Below are positions 24,341 to 33,676 of a DNA stretch of 64,000 bases, in pieces. Numbering within the stretch: position 1 is the stretch's first letter; every line of letters starts with the position of its first letter. The stretch comes from Turneriella sp942492915 (GTDB lineage Bacteria > Spirochaetota > Leptospiria > Turneriellales > Turneriellaceae), in assembly GCA_942492915.1 (NCBI GenBank), contig OW818662.1:2294001-2358000 (forward strand), in the 5' to 3' direction. The notes under the pieces are model-generated. The model saw only the letters and a list, made by a program, of their open reading frames with translations, ran no database searches and was not told the DNA's origin. The position numbers were made by a program, and so were the translations under genes.

Positions 24341-24351
24341 CAAGAAAATTT

Positions 24352-24918
24352 CTATCTCTGCCAGGTAGATTCGAAGCTGATAGGCACCTCGTCGTCGACC
24401 GAAAACCCCAGAAGCGACGGGGGCTTGATGCCAAACTGGCTGAGCCGCAGCGTAAGCGACCCGGTCGCCTTAAGCACACCCCCGGCGGCATCGAGCTTCA
24501 AAACGACCCCTGACACTGTGGCAGTTTTGCCCGCAAACTCGACCTGAAACTGGGTGGTGAATGATGGCTTTGTTAATAATGAGGATTCAATATTGCCACG
24601 AACCGTCAGCACCGGAAAAAGCGCGGCCCGCACTGTTTCGAGCATGTGCAGGTCGCGGTTACTGTCGCCTGAATCGAATGTATTCACCGGCACCGCGATC
24701 AACACCTCGCACTCTCTGGCGTTACAGCGCGCTTTGCCTTTTGCACTCTTTGAAATGCCGGTCGCTTTCTTAAAGGCATGATTCACTGTGTAAGATACTT
24801 TTGACTCTGCCAGATTATAATTACCGGTGAGGGCCGGGGGGCCTGCCTGCGACACGGAAAAAAGAGCCAGTAAAAAAATTAATCCCCCTGACCACAAAAG
24901 TTTTGCTGAGCTGCGCAT
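24352..24918 (-). CDS. YceI-family periplasmic lipid-binding protein
   Basis: The 188-residue protein has a signal peptide (GLIFLLALFSVSQA) and a lipocalin-like YceI fold: YNLAESKVSYTVNHAFKKATGISK, VPVNTFDSGDSNRDLHMLETV (the family NRDxHM core) and the closing VPISFESTW strand. YceI proteins bind isoprenoid quinones or fatty amides. It directly follows a gene for a membrane protein with several histidines, with 2 bases between, so the two probably act together. Confidence 0.87.
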   Translation of the reverse strand: MRSSAKLLWSGGLIFLLALFSVSQAGPPALTGNYNLAESKVSYTVNHAFKKATGISKSAKGKARCNARECEVLIAVPVNTFDSGDSNRDLHMLETVRAALFPVLTVRGNIESSLLTKPSFTTQFQVEFAGKTATVSGVVLKLDAAGGVLKATGSLTLRLSQFGIKPPSLLGFSVDDEVPISFESTWQR

Positions 24919-24920
24919 GA

Positions 24921-25469
24921 TCAGAAATTAAAGACGAGCACCGTCACAGAAATCAGGTACGTGCCGAGAAGCAGCGAAGCCGCGGGCCCGTGAAAATTTG
25001 CCGCACCCGAAGTCTGCTCACCGCGCTCAGCCTGCTGCCGCGCCATATTGCCGAGAATCGGCACAGCGATCATCAGCGGCAGGTGCACATAACTCAGGTA
25101 GCGGTGCCACTTCGTGCTGCCGGTATCTTTAATGCCGTCGGGCTTGGGCGCAAAAATCGCAAAACTTGCCGATGTGAAATAAAGCGCGGCCGCCGAGATA
25201 CCCATCGCCATGTGCAGATTGCGCGTATCGGCACTCGACTGTGCCTGCGTACCGAGAACATAGGTACCGACCATAGGCGCTATCGCGGCGATGCCGACCC
25301 ACTGGTGCCACTTGAGCATGCTACTGCGGGTTTCGAGATCTTTTTGCAGTGCGGCATTTGCAGAAGCTGGCTGCTGCATGTCGAGGTCGTTCAGTGACAG
25401 CGGCTTTTCGGTTGCGGCGAGGTGCGTTGCCGCGATGAGGCAGATTGCGAGAATCATTTTTCGGACCAT
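24921..25469 (-). CDS. Four-helix membrane protein with conserved-looking histidines
   Basis: The 182-residue protein has a signal sequence (ILAICLIAATHLAA) and four hydrophobic segments. Histidines sit at segment ends: KWHQWVG, NLHMAMG, KWHRYLSYVHLP and NFHGPAAS. This spacing could hold b-type haem as in cytochrome b561-like proteins, which are often encoded beside YceI genes. I cannot confirm haem binding from sequence. An alternative start is the Met at residue 5. It is the first gene of a two-gene operon with the YceI protein. Confidence 0.6.
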   Translation of the reverse strand: MVRKMILAICLIAATHLAATEKPLSLNDLDMQQPASANAALQKDLETRSSMLKWHQWVGIAAIAPMVGTYVLGTQAQSSADTRNLHMAMGISAAALYFTSASFAIFAPKPDGIKDTGSTKWHRYLSYVHLPLMIAVPILGNMARQQAERGEQTSGAANFHGPAASLLLGTYLISVTVLVFNF

Positions 25470-25581
25470 GGGTTATTGGCGAAGGCGCAAGCGGGTGCGT
25501 CAAGAATCTTGCGGTTTAACCACGTTCTGGCGAAGACATAGTCTTTGACGCCCTGTCTTAAATCTGCGTTTTATCGGACAA

Positions 25582-26634
25582 ATGGCCGACCTGATCGCTG
25601 AAATAAACGCACTTGAGGCTCAGGCTGCGGCGGCGATCGCCGGCGCTGGCGATGCCGACGCACTCGCGCTGGTGACGCAAGAATTTACCGGCAAGAAGGG
25701 CGCGCTTACGGGCGTGATGAAGCAGCTGGGTGCTCTGACACCTGAAGAACGCGGCGAAGTGGGCAAAGCGGCCAACGCTTTCAAGAGTAAACTCGACGAA
25801 CTGCTCACGGCAAAAGAAGCACAGCTGACGAATGCAAAATTCGCAACGCTTGCCGACACAGAATTTCTTGATCTATCTGTAAATCCACCCGAATATGCTG
25901 CCGTGCGCGGCGGCGGAGAGTATTCGGGGCATACACACCCGATCACGCAGACGCAGCGCCGCCTCGAAGAAATTTTTACCTCGATGGGGTTCTCTATTGT
26001 CGACGGCCCACAGGTTGAAGACGACTACCACAACTTTGGCGCGCTGAACTTCACCGATGACCACCCTGCACGCGACATGCAAGACACGTTCTACACCGTG
26101 ACGGGTCACCTCTTGCGCACGCACACTTCGACAGTGCAGATTCGCGCGCTCGAAAACATGAAACCTCCGCTTCGAATAATCGCGCCCGGCCGCGTGTTTC
26201 GTTATGAAGAAGTTGACGCGTCGCACGAGCACACCTTCTACCAGATGGAAGGCATGATCATCGACCGCAGGGTTTCGGTCGGCAATCTGTTGCACCTCAT
26301 GCAAACTTTACTGACCGAAGTTTTTGGTCGCGAGGTGGATGTACGCCTGAGACCAGGTTATTTTCCCTTCGTTGAACCCGGCTTCGAACTTGATATGAAG
26401 TGCCTCGTATGCAACGGTAAAGGCTGTTCGGTATGCAAACACTCAGGCTGGGTAGAAGTTTTGCCCTGCGGCCTCGTGCACCCGAACGTTCTGCGCTCCG
26501 CCGGGCTTGACCCCGCCGAATGGCAGGGTGCCGCATTCGGCTTGGGTTTAAATCGCCTCGTGATGATGCAGCACGGCATCGAAGACATCCGCCATTTTAT
26601 GGCTGGCAAACTCGATTTTCTAAGGCAGTTCTAA
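25582..26634 (+). CDS. pheS: Phenylalanyl-tRNA synthetase alpha subunit
   Basis: The 350-residue protein is the catalytic chain of the heterotetrameric enzyme. It has an N-terminal coiled coil (about 1-90), class II motif 2 (RVFRYEEVDASHEHTFYQMEG) and motif 3 (AAFGLGLNRLVMM). It contains CLVCNGKGCSVCKHSGW, a four-cysteine segment that is found in some bacterial PheS proteins and may bind zinc. pheT follows after 9 bases. The ribosome site is weak. Confidence 0.97.
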   Translation: MADLIAEINALEAQAAAAIAGAGDADALALVTQEFTGKKGALTGVMKQLGALTPEERGEVGKAANAFKSKLDELLTAKEAQLTNAKFATLADTEFLDLSVNPPEYAAVRGGGEYSGHTHPITQTQRRLEEIFTSMGFSIVDGPQVEDDYHNFGALNFTDDHPARDMQDTFYTVTGHLLRTHTSTVQIRALENMKPPLRIIAPGRVFRYEEVDASHEHTFYQMEGMIIDRRVSVGNLLHLMQTLLTEVFGREVDVRLRPGYFPFVEPGFELDMKCLVCNGKGCSVCKHSGWVEVLPCGLVHPNVLRSAGLDPAEWQGAAFGLGLNRLVMMQHGIEDIRHFMAGKLDFLRQF

Positions 26635-26643
26635 GGATCACCC

Positions 26644-29076
26644 ATGAAGCTCTCATATAATTGGCTCAATGAATTTGTCGACCTCTCTGGCGTAACACCC
26701 GCAGAGCTCGCGAACCTGCTCACGATGAAGACCTGCGAAGTTGAAGGCTTCGAAGATTTCATGGCGCATATGGAAACAATTCCTGTGGCGCTGATTGAAG
26801 AACTGACAAAGCACCCTGACGCAGACAAACTTAAAATCTGCAAGGTCAATATCGGCAAAGAAACCGTGCAGATTGTTACCGGTGCTGCAAATGTTGCGCA
26901 AGGTAAGAAATTCCCGGCAGCGTTGGTCGGGGTAAAGCTGCCTGACGGCCGCGAGATGACCAAGGCCAAGCTGCGCGGCGTTGAAAGTTTTGGTATGCTC
27001 TGCTCGGGCAGTGAACTTGGTATCACACAGCTCGACTATGCACCCGCCAAAGTTGATGGACTTATGCCCCTGCCCGATGACTGGAAGGTTGGCGCACCGT
27101 TATCAGACTATTTCGGTAGACCCGATATCATTTTCGACATCGACAATAAGTCGATCACGCACCGCCCCGACCTGTGGTGCCATTTTGGCTTTGCACGCGA
27201 GATTGCGGCGCTTCTCGGAAAGCCACTCAAGAAAAATCCAGAAGAGGCGACCTTCAAAACACAGTCAGCAACACTTCCGAAAATTGAAATCGAGGGTCGC
27301 GCAGCAATTACCTATTGCGGTGCAGAATTAGCGGGCTTTAAGGTTGCAGCATCTCCGCTTGCCCGCCAGATGCGGCTCATCTCGGTCGGGCAAAAGCCGA
27401 TCAATAACATCGTCGACATCTCGAACTATGTTCTCTTTGAACTTGGCCAGCCAAACCACGCATTTGATCGTGACAAAATTTCATCGCAGATCAAGGTATC
27501 TTACGCGAAATCCAAAGAGAAAATCGCCCTGCTCGATGGTTCGATCCACGAACTGCCCGAAGAACTCGTCGTGATTCGCGATTCAGAAAAACCAGTCGCT
27601 CTCGCGGGCGTCATGGGCGGTGCGGGTACCGAGACAACCAACTCAACAGCGAAACTCTTTCTCGAATCGGCGACCTTTCACCGAAGCGACATACGCAAAG
27701 CTGTTTCGAAGACCGGTATTCGCAGCGATTCGTCGCAGCGATTTGAAAAGGCGCAAAACCCCGGTAAGGCAAGAGCCGCAATCTTTCGTTTTGCGTCTCT
27801 GTTATCAGATGAACAGAGCACGGTAACCCTTTCAGAAATAGCGGAGGTTTCAACCGAAGATTACACCAAGACCCAGCCAATAATCGTCAGCAATGAATTT
27901 ATCAGCCAGAAACTCGGATACATTGCCGAACGCGCAGACAGCAATGCGATGATTCTGAAGCGACTCGGCTTCGGCGTCGAAGAGAAAGGCGATACTCTCA
28001 TTGTGACACCCCCTGCGTGGCGCAAATGGTATGACATTACGATTGGCGAAGATCTCGTCGAAGAAATCGGGCGCTTTATCGGCTACAAAGAAATTGGCAT
28101 TGAACCTGCGCTGGTGCCATGCGAAACGCCGCGTGCTCGCAATGCCATGCGCGAGCTCGAACACCGCCTGCGTGATCTTTCTGCAGCGCGTCTGCAACTC
28201 AACGAAGTATTAAACTACGCGTTTCACAGCGAAGCTGACCTCACGACCGATGAATTCTTTTGTCCCGCAACCGAGGCCATGCGCATGCAAAACTCGCTGC
28301 ACAGTGACATGGGCTTCTTGCGCACCTCACCACTCCCGGGTCTGTTGCGTTCTGTTCACGGTAACTACCGTGAAGAACCAAATACGCGCCTGTTTGAAAT
28401 TGAAAAGTTGATGCTGGCGGCAACAGATGCCAAACTGTCCAGGCGTGAGGCATATTTTTACGCAGGCGCTCTCACCTCAGAAGCAGAAGCCTCGGGCATC
28501 GCCCAAGAGGTCGCTGCAGTCATCGCAGCGACGCTGGAAAGCTGCGGTCTGATGCGCCATGACCAGGTCTTTAGAAACGACACACATGGCATATTCCATC
28601 CAGGCCGTTCGGGCAGCGCCGGCACCAAAGACAAGAGAATCTTCCGCTTCGGAGAAGTTCACCCGCGAATTCTCGCAGCCTTCGGCATCAAAGACCGAGT
28701 CTGGTATTTTGACGCACTGTTAAGCGACCTGCTTGATCTCAAAGCAGGCGCTCCAACCTATCGCCCACCATTCACGCACCCGGCAGTCGATTTTGACGTC
28801 ACGCTGGTTATGCCGAAGCACGGTGAATTCGCTGCACTGAAAACAGCTGCGGGGGTAGTGCAGCCACTGGTGCGCCGCGATCTTGACAAAACCGTGCTCG
28901 TGAACTTTCAACACGTAAGCACGTTCAGCGGGGGCAACCTGAAACCAGATGAGAAGGCTGTGTCGGTTCGCGCAACCTGGCGCAACCCCGCGCGCACTCT
29001 GACTTCAGAAGAAATAAAAACCCTGCAAGACGACCTCATACAGCGAATGCAAAAAGCCGGATATTCGCTGCGGTAG
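26644..29076 (+). CDS. pheT: Phenylalanyl-tRNA synthetase beta subunit
   Basis: The 810-residue protein carries, in order, the start MKLSYNWLNEFVDLSG, the tRNA-binding EMAP-like domain (IPVALIEELTKHPDADKLKICKV), the B3/B4 editing region (IVDISNYVLFELGQPNHAFD, LAGVMGGAGTE), the B5 domain, the catalytic-like core (YHLEF-type region near 500-680) and the C-terminal ferredoxin-like domain that binds the anticodon (FTHPAVDFDVTLV...). Full length for the family. Co-transcribed with pheS. Confidence 0.97.
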   Translation: MKLSYNWLNEFVDLSGVTPAELANLLTMKTCEVEGFEDFMAHMETIPVALIEELTKHPDADKLKICKVNIGKETVQIVTGAANVAQGKKFPAALVGVKLPDGREMTKAKLRGVESFGMLCSGSELGITQLDYAPAKVDGLMPLPDDWKVGAPLSDYFGRPDIIFDIDNKSITHRPDLWCHFGFAREIAALLGKPLKKNPEEATFKTQSATLPKIEIEGRAAITYCGAELAGFKVAASPLARQMRLISVGQKPINNIVDISNYVLFELGQPNHAFDRDKISSQIKVSYAKSKEKIALLDGSIHELPEELVVIRDSEKPVALAGVMGGAGTETTNSTAKLFLESATFHRSDIRKAVSKTGIRSDSSQRFEKAQNPGKARAAIFRFASLLSDEQSTVTLSEIAEVSTEDYTKTQPIIVSNEFISQKLGYIAERADSNAMILKRLGFGVEEKGDTLIVTPPAWRKWYDITIGEDLVEEIGRFIGYKEIGIEPALVPCETPRARNAMRELEHRLRDLSAARLQLNEVLNYAFHSEADLTTDEFFCPATEAMRMQNSLHSDMGFLRTSPLPGLLRSVHGNYREEPNTRLFEIEKLMLAATDAKLSRREAYFYAGALTSEAEASGIAQEVAAVIAATLESCGLMRHDQVFRNDTHGIFHPGRSGSAGTKDKRIFRFGEVHPRILAAFGIKDRVWYFDALLSDLLDLKAGAPTYRPPFTHPAVDFDVTLVMPKHGEFAALKTAAGVVQPLVRRDLDKTVLVNFQHVSTFSGGNLKPDEKAVSVRATWRNPARTLTSEEIKTLQDDLIQRMQKAGYSLR

Positions 29077-29128
29077 TGTTTCAACAGAACTTTCTAATCA
29101 GACGCTCGCGCCTCGATTTTTCTTTAAA

Positions 29129-30253
29129 TCAAGACCGCGTAGCGTAGTACGTCAGCACAGCATGGGCTACGCGCTCTGCACCGTCAGCCCCCAGCTCGGC
29201 ATACAACGGAAGCCGCAAAAGGCAATCGGTAAACCGGTCTGTATTCGGCAAATTTCTTCCGTCGTGTTTGTCGGCAAAGTATTGACTCTTGTGCAGCGAG
29301 AGGTAGTGAAACACCGAAGAAATACCCTGTGACTTCAAATGTTCGATCAGCGCAGTGCGCTCATCAAGAGAACGGCAAACCAGATAAAAAAGGTGCGCAT
29401 TGTGGCGCTGCTCTGGCATGACCAATACGCCCTTGGCTTCTAGTGAGGCGAGTGCCGACCGATAAGCGTTCCAGGCATGCATCCGCCGCTGCTGAATCTC
29501 ATCAACCGCTTCGAGCTGCGCGTAGAGAAAAGCGGCAATTAGCTCTGAAGGCAAGAATGACGACCCGACGTCGACCCACCCGTACTTATCGACTTCCCCC
29601 CGAAAGAACGCGCTACGATTCGTGCCTTTCTCCCAATGAATTTCTGCCTTTTTGACGAACGCTTCGTGATTAATGACGAGTGCGCCGCCTTCCCCTGCGA
29701 TAATATTTTTTGTATCATGAAACGAAAATGCCCCAAGATGGCCGATTGCTCCGAGGGCCTTGTCGCCATCATGCGAGTCGATCGCCTGCGCTGCATCTTC
29801 GATAACCCAGAGCGAATGCTCATTCGCAAGTCGCATGATCGTCTGCATGTCACAGGCCTGCCCACCATAGTGCACGGGAACGATTGCTCGCGTGCGCGGC
29901 GTGATGAGTGCGGCAATCGCCTGCGCATCGATATTCGGGTGCCTCGCGTCACTGTCAGCGAAGACGAGCTTCGCCCCGCGCAAAGCAAATGCATTTGCGG
30001 TTGAGACGAAGGTGTATGAAGGTAAAATCACTTCGTCACCCGGCGCAATTCCTGTTAACAGCGTTGCCATTTCGAGAGCATCGGTACATGAGGTCGTCAG
30101 CAGCGTTTTGCGCAACGCGTATCTTTTCTCGAGCAGCGCCTGGCATTTTTTTGTAAAATCCCCGTTTCCAGAGAGTTTTCCTGACGCCAAAACCTGTTCG
30201 ATATAAAGCTTCTCACGACCGGTGAGAAAAGTTTTATTAAACGGAATATTCAT
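29129..30253 (-). CDS. DegT/DnrJ/EryC1/StrS sugar aminotransferase, WecE-like
   Basis: The 374-residue PLP enzyme closely follows the pattern of WecE (dTDP-4-amino-4,6-dideoxygalactose transaminase): IPFNKTFLTGREKLYIEQVLASGKLSGNG at the start, SCTDALEM, GDEVILPSYTFVSTANAFALRGA, PVHYGGQACDM, IEDAAQAID and the catalytic Lys182 in FSFHDTKN. It would aminate a nucleotide keto-sugar for a surface polysaccharide. Its start overlaps the end of rpoN by 4 bases (ATGA), an odd partner, so it is expressed from the lptB-rpoN transcript. Confidence 0.88.
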   Translation of the reverse strand: MNIPFNKTFLTGREKLYIEQVLASGKLSGNGDFTKKCQALLEKRYALRKTLLTTSCTDALEMATLLTGIAPGDEVILPSYTFVSTANAFALRGAKLVFADSDARHPNIDAQAIAALITPRTRAIVPVHYGGQACDMQTIMRLANEHSLWVIEDAAQAIDSHDGDKALGAIGHLGAFSFHDTKNIIAGEGGALVINHEAFVKKAEIHWEKGTNRSAFFRGEVDKYGWVDVGSSFLPSELIAAFLYAQLEAVDEIQQRRMHAWNAYRSALASLEAKGVLVMPEQRHNAHLFYLVCRSLDERTALIEHLKSQGISSVFHYLSLHKSQYFADKHDGRNLPNTDRFTDCLLRLPLYAELGADGAERVAHAVLTYYATRS

Positions 30254-31575
30254 TTGCCCCTTTTTCTTGAAGACTGCTGGTGTATCAGCCGGCGATATTT
30301 ATTCACGGTGCGCCGTTTTACTTCAAATCCCTGATCTTGCAATATTTCGGCAATCACGCGGTCGGATTGTTTACGATCTGAATCTTGCGCGAGCAAGGTC
30401 AGAATTGCCGTTTTCAGGTCTTCGGCGCTGCGCTCGCTGCCGTCAGAAGACTTGATTTTTCGCATGAGAAACAGCCTTAGCGGATAGATGCCCCATGAGC
30501 AGTGAAAATACTTACGATTGAGAATTCGGCTGATCGTAGAAACATGACGGTTGGTTTCTTGTGCCAAATCTTTGAGACTCATCGTACGAATATAGGCCGA
30601 CCCCTTCGTAAAGAAGTCATATTGTTTCACGGCGATGATGCGCGCGACCTGCATGAGCGTATCTGAGCGAAATTGCAGCGTTTCAACGAGCGACTTCGCC
30701 GTATGGTACGTTGCCTGCCATTCGGCCTGTCGCGTTGCGGCCGCAGCGTCAGCAGCCCCCGCGGTTTTTTTGCCGCGCATCTGTTCGTAGAGTTTGTGGT
30801 TTACCCGAAATCGTGGCAAATACTGGTCAGAGACCTTTACATACACCTGTTTTTCTTTGACCTCAAAAAATATTTCGGGTAACGCCCATTCTGCCGCGCT
30901 TCCGTCGCTACGGTTCACAGGATGCGGATCTAACGCCGTGAGCAGCTTGATTTTTGCATCGAGCGCTTCCATATCGATTTCGAGAATTTCACACAGCGAA
31001 TTCTTTTCGCTGAGTGAAAAACGAGAGAGACCCTCGCGGGCCTGACCCAGCATATCGATGAGATCGAAGAGCAATTCGTCTTTGCCGTAACGCGCTTCGG
31101 CCTGCCAGCGCAGAGATTGCCACAGGTTTTCGGCCCCGACCCCGCAGGGTTCGAGCTGCTTCAGGTATTCGATGCAGGCACGCAGGTCGCGCGAGCTGAA
31201 ATTATAATCAGCAATAATTGTGCGGTGGGGAAAAGTGGTAAAACCGTCGTTGTCGATAGTTGAAACAATAATGCGCGCCAGATCGTAGATTCGGTCTGGC
31301 AGTCCCATATCGACCAGCTGCAGCAGCAGATTCTCTTGCAGGCCAATGTGTGCGCTGGCGATAAAATCGCGACCTTCACCTGAAGACATCGGCGGAGCCT
31401 CACCCGATGATATCTCTTCAACAAATGGATTTTCTGCGATAACCCGCAGAATCTCTTCACGCAGCTCATGCTGCGGCAATGACAGAAGTTGTACGGCGTG
31501 CGTCAGCGTCCCGTGCAGTTTTTGCCGGACGGTCGTCTTGAGTGCGGTGTGTTGTCTGAGTTGCGCCTTGGGCAT
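30250..31575 (-). CDS. rpoN: RNA polymerase sigma-54 factor
   Basis: The 441-residue protein has the N-terminal activator-interacting region (LHGTLTHAVQLLSLPQHELREEI), an acidic linker with EEISSGEAPP, the core-binding domain (SLRWQAEARYGKDELLFDLID), the HTH (SLKDLAQETNRHVSTISRILNRKYF) and the diagnostic RpoN box RRTVNKYR near 426-433. Length is usual. It lies downstream of lptB, the order found in many Gram-negative genomes. No clear -24/-12 promoter was found elsewhere in the window. Confidence 0.96.
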   Translation of the reverse strand: MPKAQLRQHTALKTTVRQKLHGTLTHAVQLLSLPQHELREEILRVIAENPFVEEISSGEAPPMSSGEGRDFIASAHIGLQENLLLQLVDMGLPDRIYDLARIIVSTIDNDGFTTFPHRTIIADYNFSSRDLRACIEYLKQLEPCGVGAENLWQSLRWQAEARYGKDELLFDLIDMLGQAREGLSRFSLSEKNSLCEILEIDMEALDAKIKLLTALDPHPVNRSDGSAAEWALPEIFFEVKEKQVYVKVSDQYLPRFRVNHKLYEQMRGKKTAGAADAAAATRQAEWQATYHTAKSLVETLQFRSDTLMQVARIIAVKQYDFFTKGSAYIRTMSLKDLAQETNRHVSTISRILNRKYFHCSWGIYPLRLFLMRKIKSSDGSERSAEDLKTAILTLLAQDSDRKQSDRVIAEILQDQGFEVKRRTVNKYRRLIHQQSSRKRGK

Positions 31576-31620
31576 GGTTTTTAACGCATTTGCCGATTGC
31601 TGCGCATATCGGCCTTCACA

Positions 31621-32406
31621 TCAGATTTTGAAATCGTCTCCGAGATAGATTTCGCGCGCCTTCTTATCTTTGATGAGTATGTCTGCGGTACCCTCGATCA
31701 GCACCTGGCCCTGAAAAATGATATAGGCACGGTCGGTGAGCTTCAGCGTCTCGCGCACATTGTGGTCGGTTATCAGAATACCGAGCCCGCGTTCTTGCAG
31801 TTGCCATACTACGCGTTGAATTTCTTTCACAGCGATCGGGTCAACGCCCGCAAAGGGTTCATCGAGCAGCAGAAATTTCGGGTCAGATGCAAGTGCTCGC
31901 GCAATTTCGGCACGCCTGCGCTCCCCACCGGAAAGCGTAATGCCGTTTTGTTGCTGCACATGCTCAATTTCGAGCTCTTTGAGAAGCTTGTCGGTACGCT
32001 CACGAATTTCGTCTTTACTGAAACCTCTCAGTTCGAGAATTGATTCGATATTCTTGCGCACCGAAAGCGTGCGAAAGATCGATGCCTCTTGCGCAAGATA
32101 GCCGATACCGCGGCGCGCGCGCATGTACATCGGCATACGCGTCAGGTCTTCGCCGCCGAGATAAACCTCGCCGCCCGATTGGCGCACAAGCCCGATGGTC
32201 ATGTAAAATGATGTTGTTTTGCCCGCACCGTTGGGGCCGAGTATGCCGACAATCTCGCCCTGCTTCACATTGTATGAGACCCCGCGCACAACGGTACGTT
32301 TACCGTACTGCTTTACCAGATTTCGCGCTTCGAGCGTCAGCGCATCGGGCGCAATGACCGGTGCGGGCTTGTTGAATATATTTTTTGCGGGTGCCTCACG
32401 GGGCAT
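31621..32406 (-). CDS. lptB: LPS export ABC transporter ATP-binding protein
   Basis: The 261-residue ATPase powers LptB2FG, which pulls LPS from the inner membrane. It has Walker A GPNGAGKTT (57-65), the LptB-typical GYLAQEASIFRTLSVRKNI, signature LSGGERRR, Walker B FLLLDEPFAGVDPIAV and the switch His (TDHNVRETL). An N-terminal extension of about 20 residues is unusual. lptA and lptC are not adjacent; upstream lies the flavin oxidoreductase, with 49 bases between. Confidence 0.95.
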   Translation of the reverse strand: MPREAPAKNIFNKPAPVIAPDALTLEARNLVKQYGKRTVVRGVSYNVKQGEIVGILGPNGAGKTTSFYMTIGLVRQSGGEVYLGGEDLTRMPMYMRARRGIGYLAQEASIFRTLSVRKNIESILELRGFSKDEIRERTDKLLKELEIEHVQQQNGITLSGGERRRAEIARALASDPKFLLLDEPFAGVDPIAVKEIQRVVWQLQERGLGILITDHNVRETLKLTDRAYIIFQGQVLIEGTADILIKDKKAREIYLGDDFKI

Positions 32407-32455
32407 TGTTTAATGTGCAAGCGTCGGTTGCGGCGACAATCGAATTAAGGTGCAA

Positions 32456-33676
32456 CTATCTTGCCATCAGGCGGGACAACATACCCGAGGCATAGTGCAA
32501 CCCCATCAGAGGCAGCGCCAACAGCGGGCTCAACTTCGGGTCGCTTTCTTTACCTTCGGCGATGCGGGCGAGCTGCAGAGAATAGTAGCCCAGCTCTAAA
32601 GCGCCCATGCGGTCAATCGCGCCAATGCCCGTCTTGACGGGTTGAATATCACTTTTGGCCTGCGGGTCCGCGAGCAGCCTCTTCGCCAGGTGCGGTTCCA
32701 TCGCCAGCGGTCGCGCCATACCCACTACATCGACCGTGCCCGATTCGACAGCCGCATTCATGGCAATCGCAGAACGAAAGCCGCCGGTGAGCATAATGGG
32801 AGTTTTTACCGCGAGGCGGATTTTTGCCGCAAACGGCAAAAAGTACGCCTCGCGGGCAGCGGTCGATTCTCTATCACTGTGCACCCCGGTCATAGCCGCA
32901 CTTTCGTAGGTACCACCCGAGATTTCAATCAGATCGACACCTTCTGCCTCGAGCGCTTTAACCACCGTCACGGCGTCGTCTTCGTCAAAACCACCGCGCT
33001 GAAAATCGGCGGAGTTTATTTTGATACCAATCGGGTACGCCTTGCCGACTTCGGCCCGCATCGCGCGCACGATTTCGAGCGCAAACCGCATGCGGTTTTC
33101 AATACTGCCACCCCACTCGTCGGTGCGCACATTGGCAAGCGGCGACAAGAACTGGCTCACGAGATACCCGTGCGCACCGTGAATCTGCACGCCATCGAAA
33201 CCCGACTTTTTGCAGAGGGCCGCGGTGTGCGCATAGCGCCCGACTATCTGGCGTATTTCTTCTGTAGTCAGCGCGTGCGGCGTACGAAACGCGATATTGC
33301 CGATCTTGAGCTTCACCGCAGAAGGCGCGACAGTCACCTTTGAAATAACCGCTGGCGCCTGCCTGCCCGGATGGTTGATCTGCGCCCAAATGGCGGTGCC
33401 GTTGCGCTTAGCACGGCTTGTCCATTCGCGAAAGTGGTCGAGCTGCTCATCGTCTTCAAGCACAACATTATTGGGTTCACCCAACTCGTCGCCGTCGACC
33501 ATGATATTACCGGTAATGACGAGCCCGAGTTCACCCTGCCCCCATACGTCGTACAGGTGCCAGAGCCTTTCATGCGGACGGTTATCGAGAGCGATATTTT
33601 CGCTCATCGCCGATTTGGCCAAACGGTTGCGCAGCGTGGCACCGCATGGAAGTTTGATTTTCTTTTCTATTGCCAT
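32456..33676 (-). CDS. NADH:flavin oxidoreductase of the old yellow enzyme family
   Basis: The 406-residue form starts at MAIEKKIKLPCGA, where the ATG overlaps the stop of the carboxypeptidase gene (TGATG); a longer open frame upstream is not coding. The TIM barrel shows NRLAKSAMSENIA, WAQINHPGRQAP, QIHGAHGYLVSQFLSP, WGGSIENRMRFALEIV and GGFRS for FMN binding. Such enzymes reduce activated C=C bonds. The catalytic Tyr after HGAHGY-LVSQF and the substrate are not determined. C-terminal iron-sulphur domain is absent, so it is an OYE rather than a 2,4-dienoyl-CoA reductase. Confidence 0.87.
   Translation of the reverse strand: MAIEKKIKLPCGATLRNRLAKSAMSENIALDNRPHERLWHLYDVWGQGELGLVITGNIMVDGDELGEPNNVVLEDDEQLDHFREWTSRAKRNGTAIWAQINHPGRQAPAVISKVTVAPSAVKLKIGNIAFRTPHALTTEEIRQIVGRYAHTAALCKKSGFDGVQIHGAHGYLVSQFLSPLANVRTDEWGGSIENRMRFALEIVRAMRAEVGKAYPIGIKINSADFQRGGFDEDDAVTVVKALEAEGVDLIEISGGTYESAAMTGVHSDRESTAAREAYFLPFAAKIRLAVKTPIMLTGGFRSAIAMNAAVESGTVDVVGMARPLAMEPHLAKRLLADPQAKSDIQPVKTGIGAIDRMGALELGYYSLQLARIAEGKESDPKLSPLLALPLMGLHYASGMLSRLMAR

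Noticed and set aside
24309..24491. N-terminal extension of the antitoxin
   Set aside because: It overlaps the end of the YceI gene and has a composition unlike antitoxins; the internal ATG gives the standard length.
23701..25469. Larger defence island around the vapBC pair
   Set aside because: Neighbours are a YceI protein, a membrane protein and a transglycosylase; no nuclease, helicase or other defence gene is present.
25470..25581. Possible T-box or attenuator before pheS-pheT
   Set aside because: No T-box sequence, terminator hairpin with U-tract or Phe-rich leader peptide is visible.
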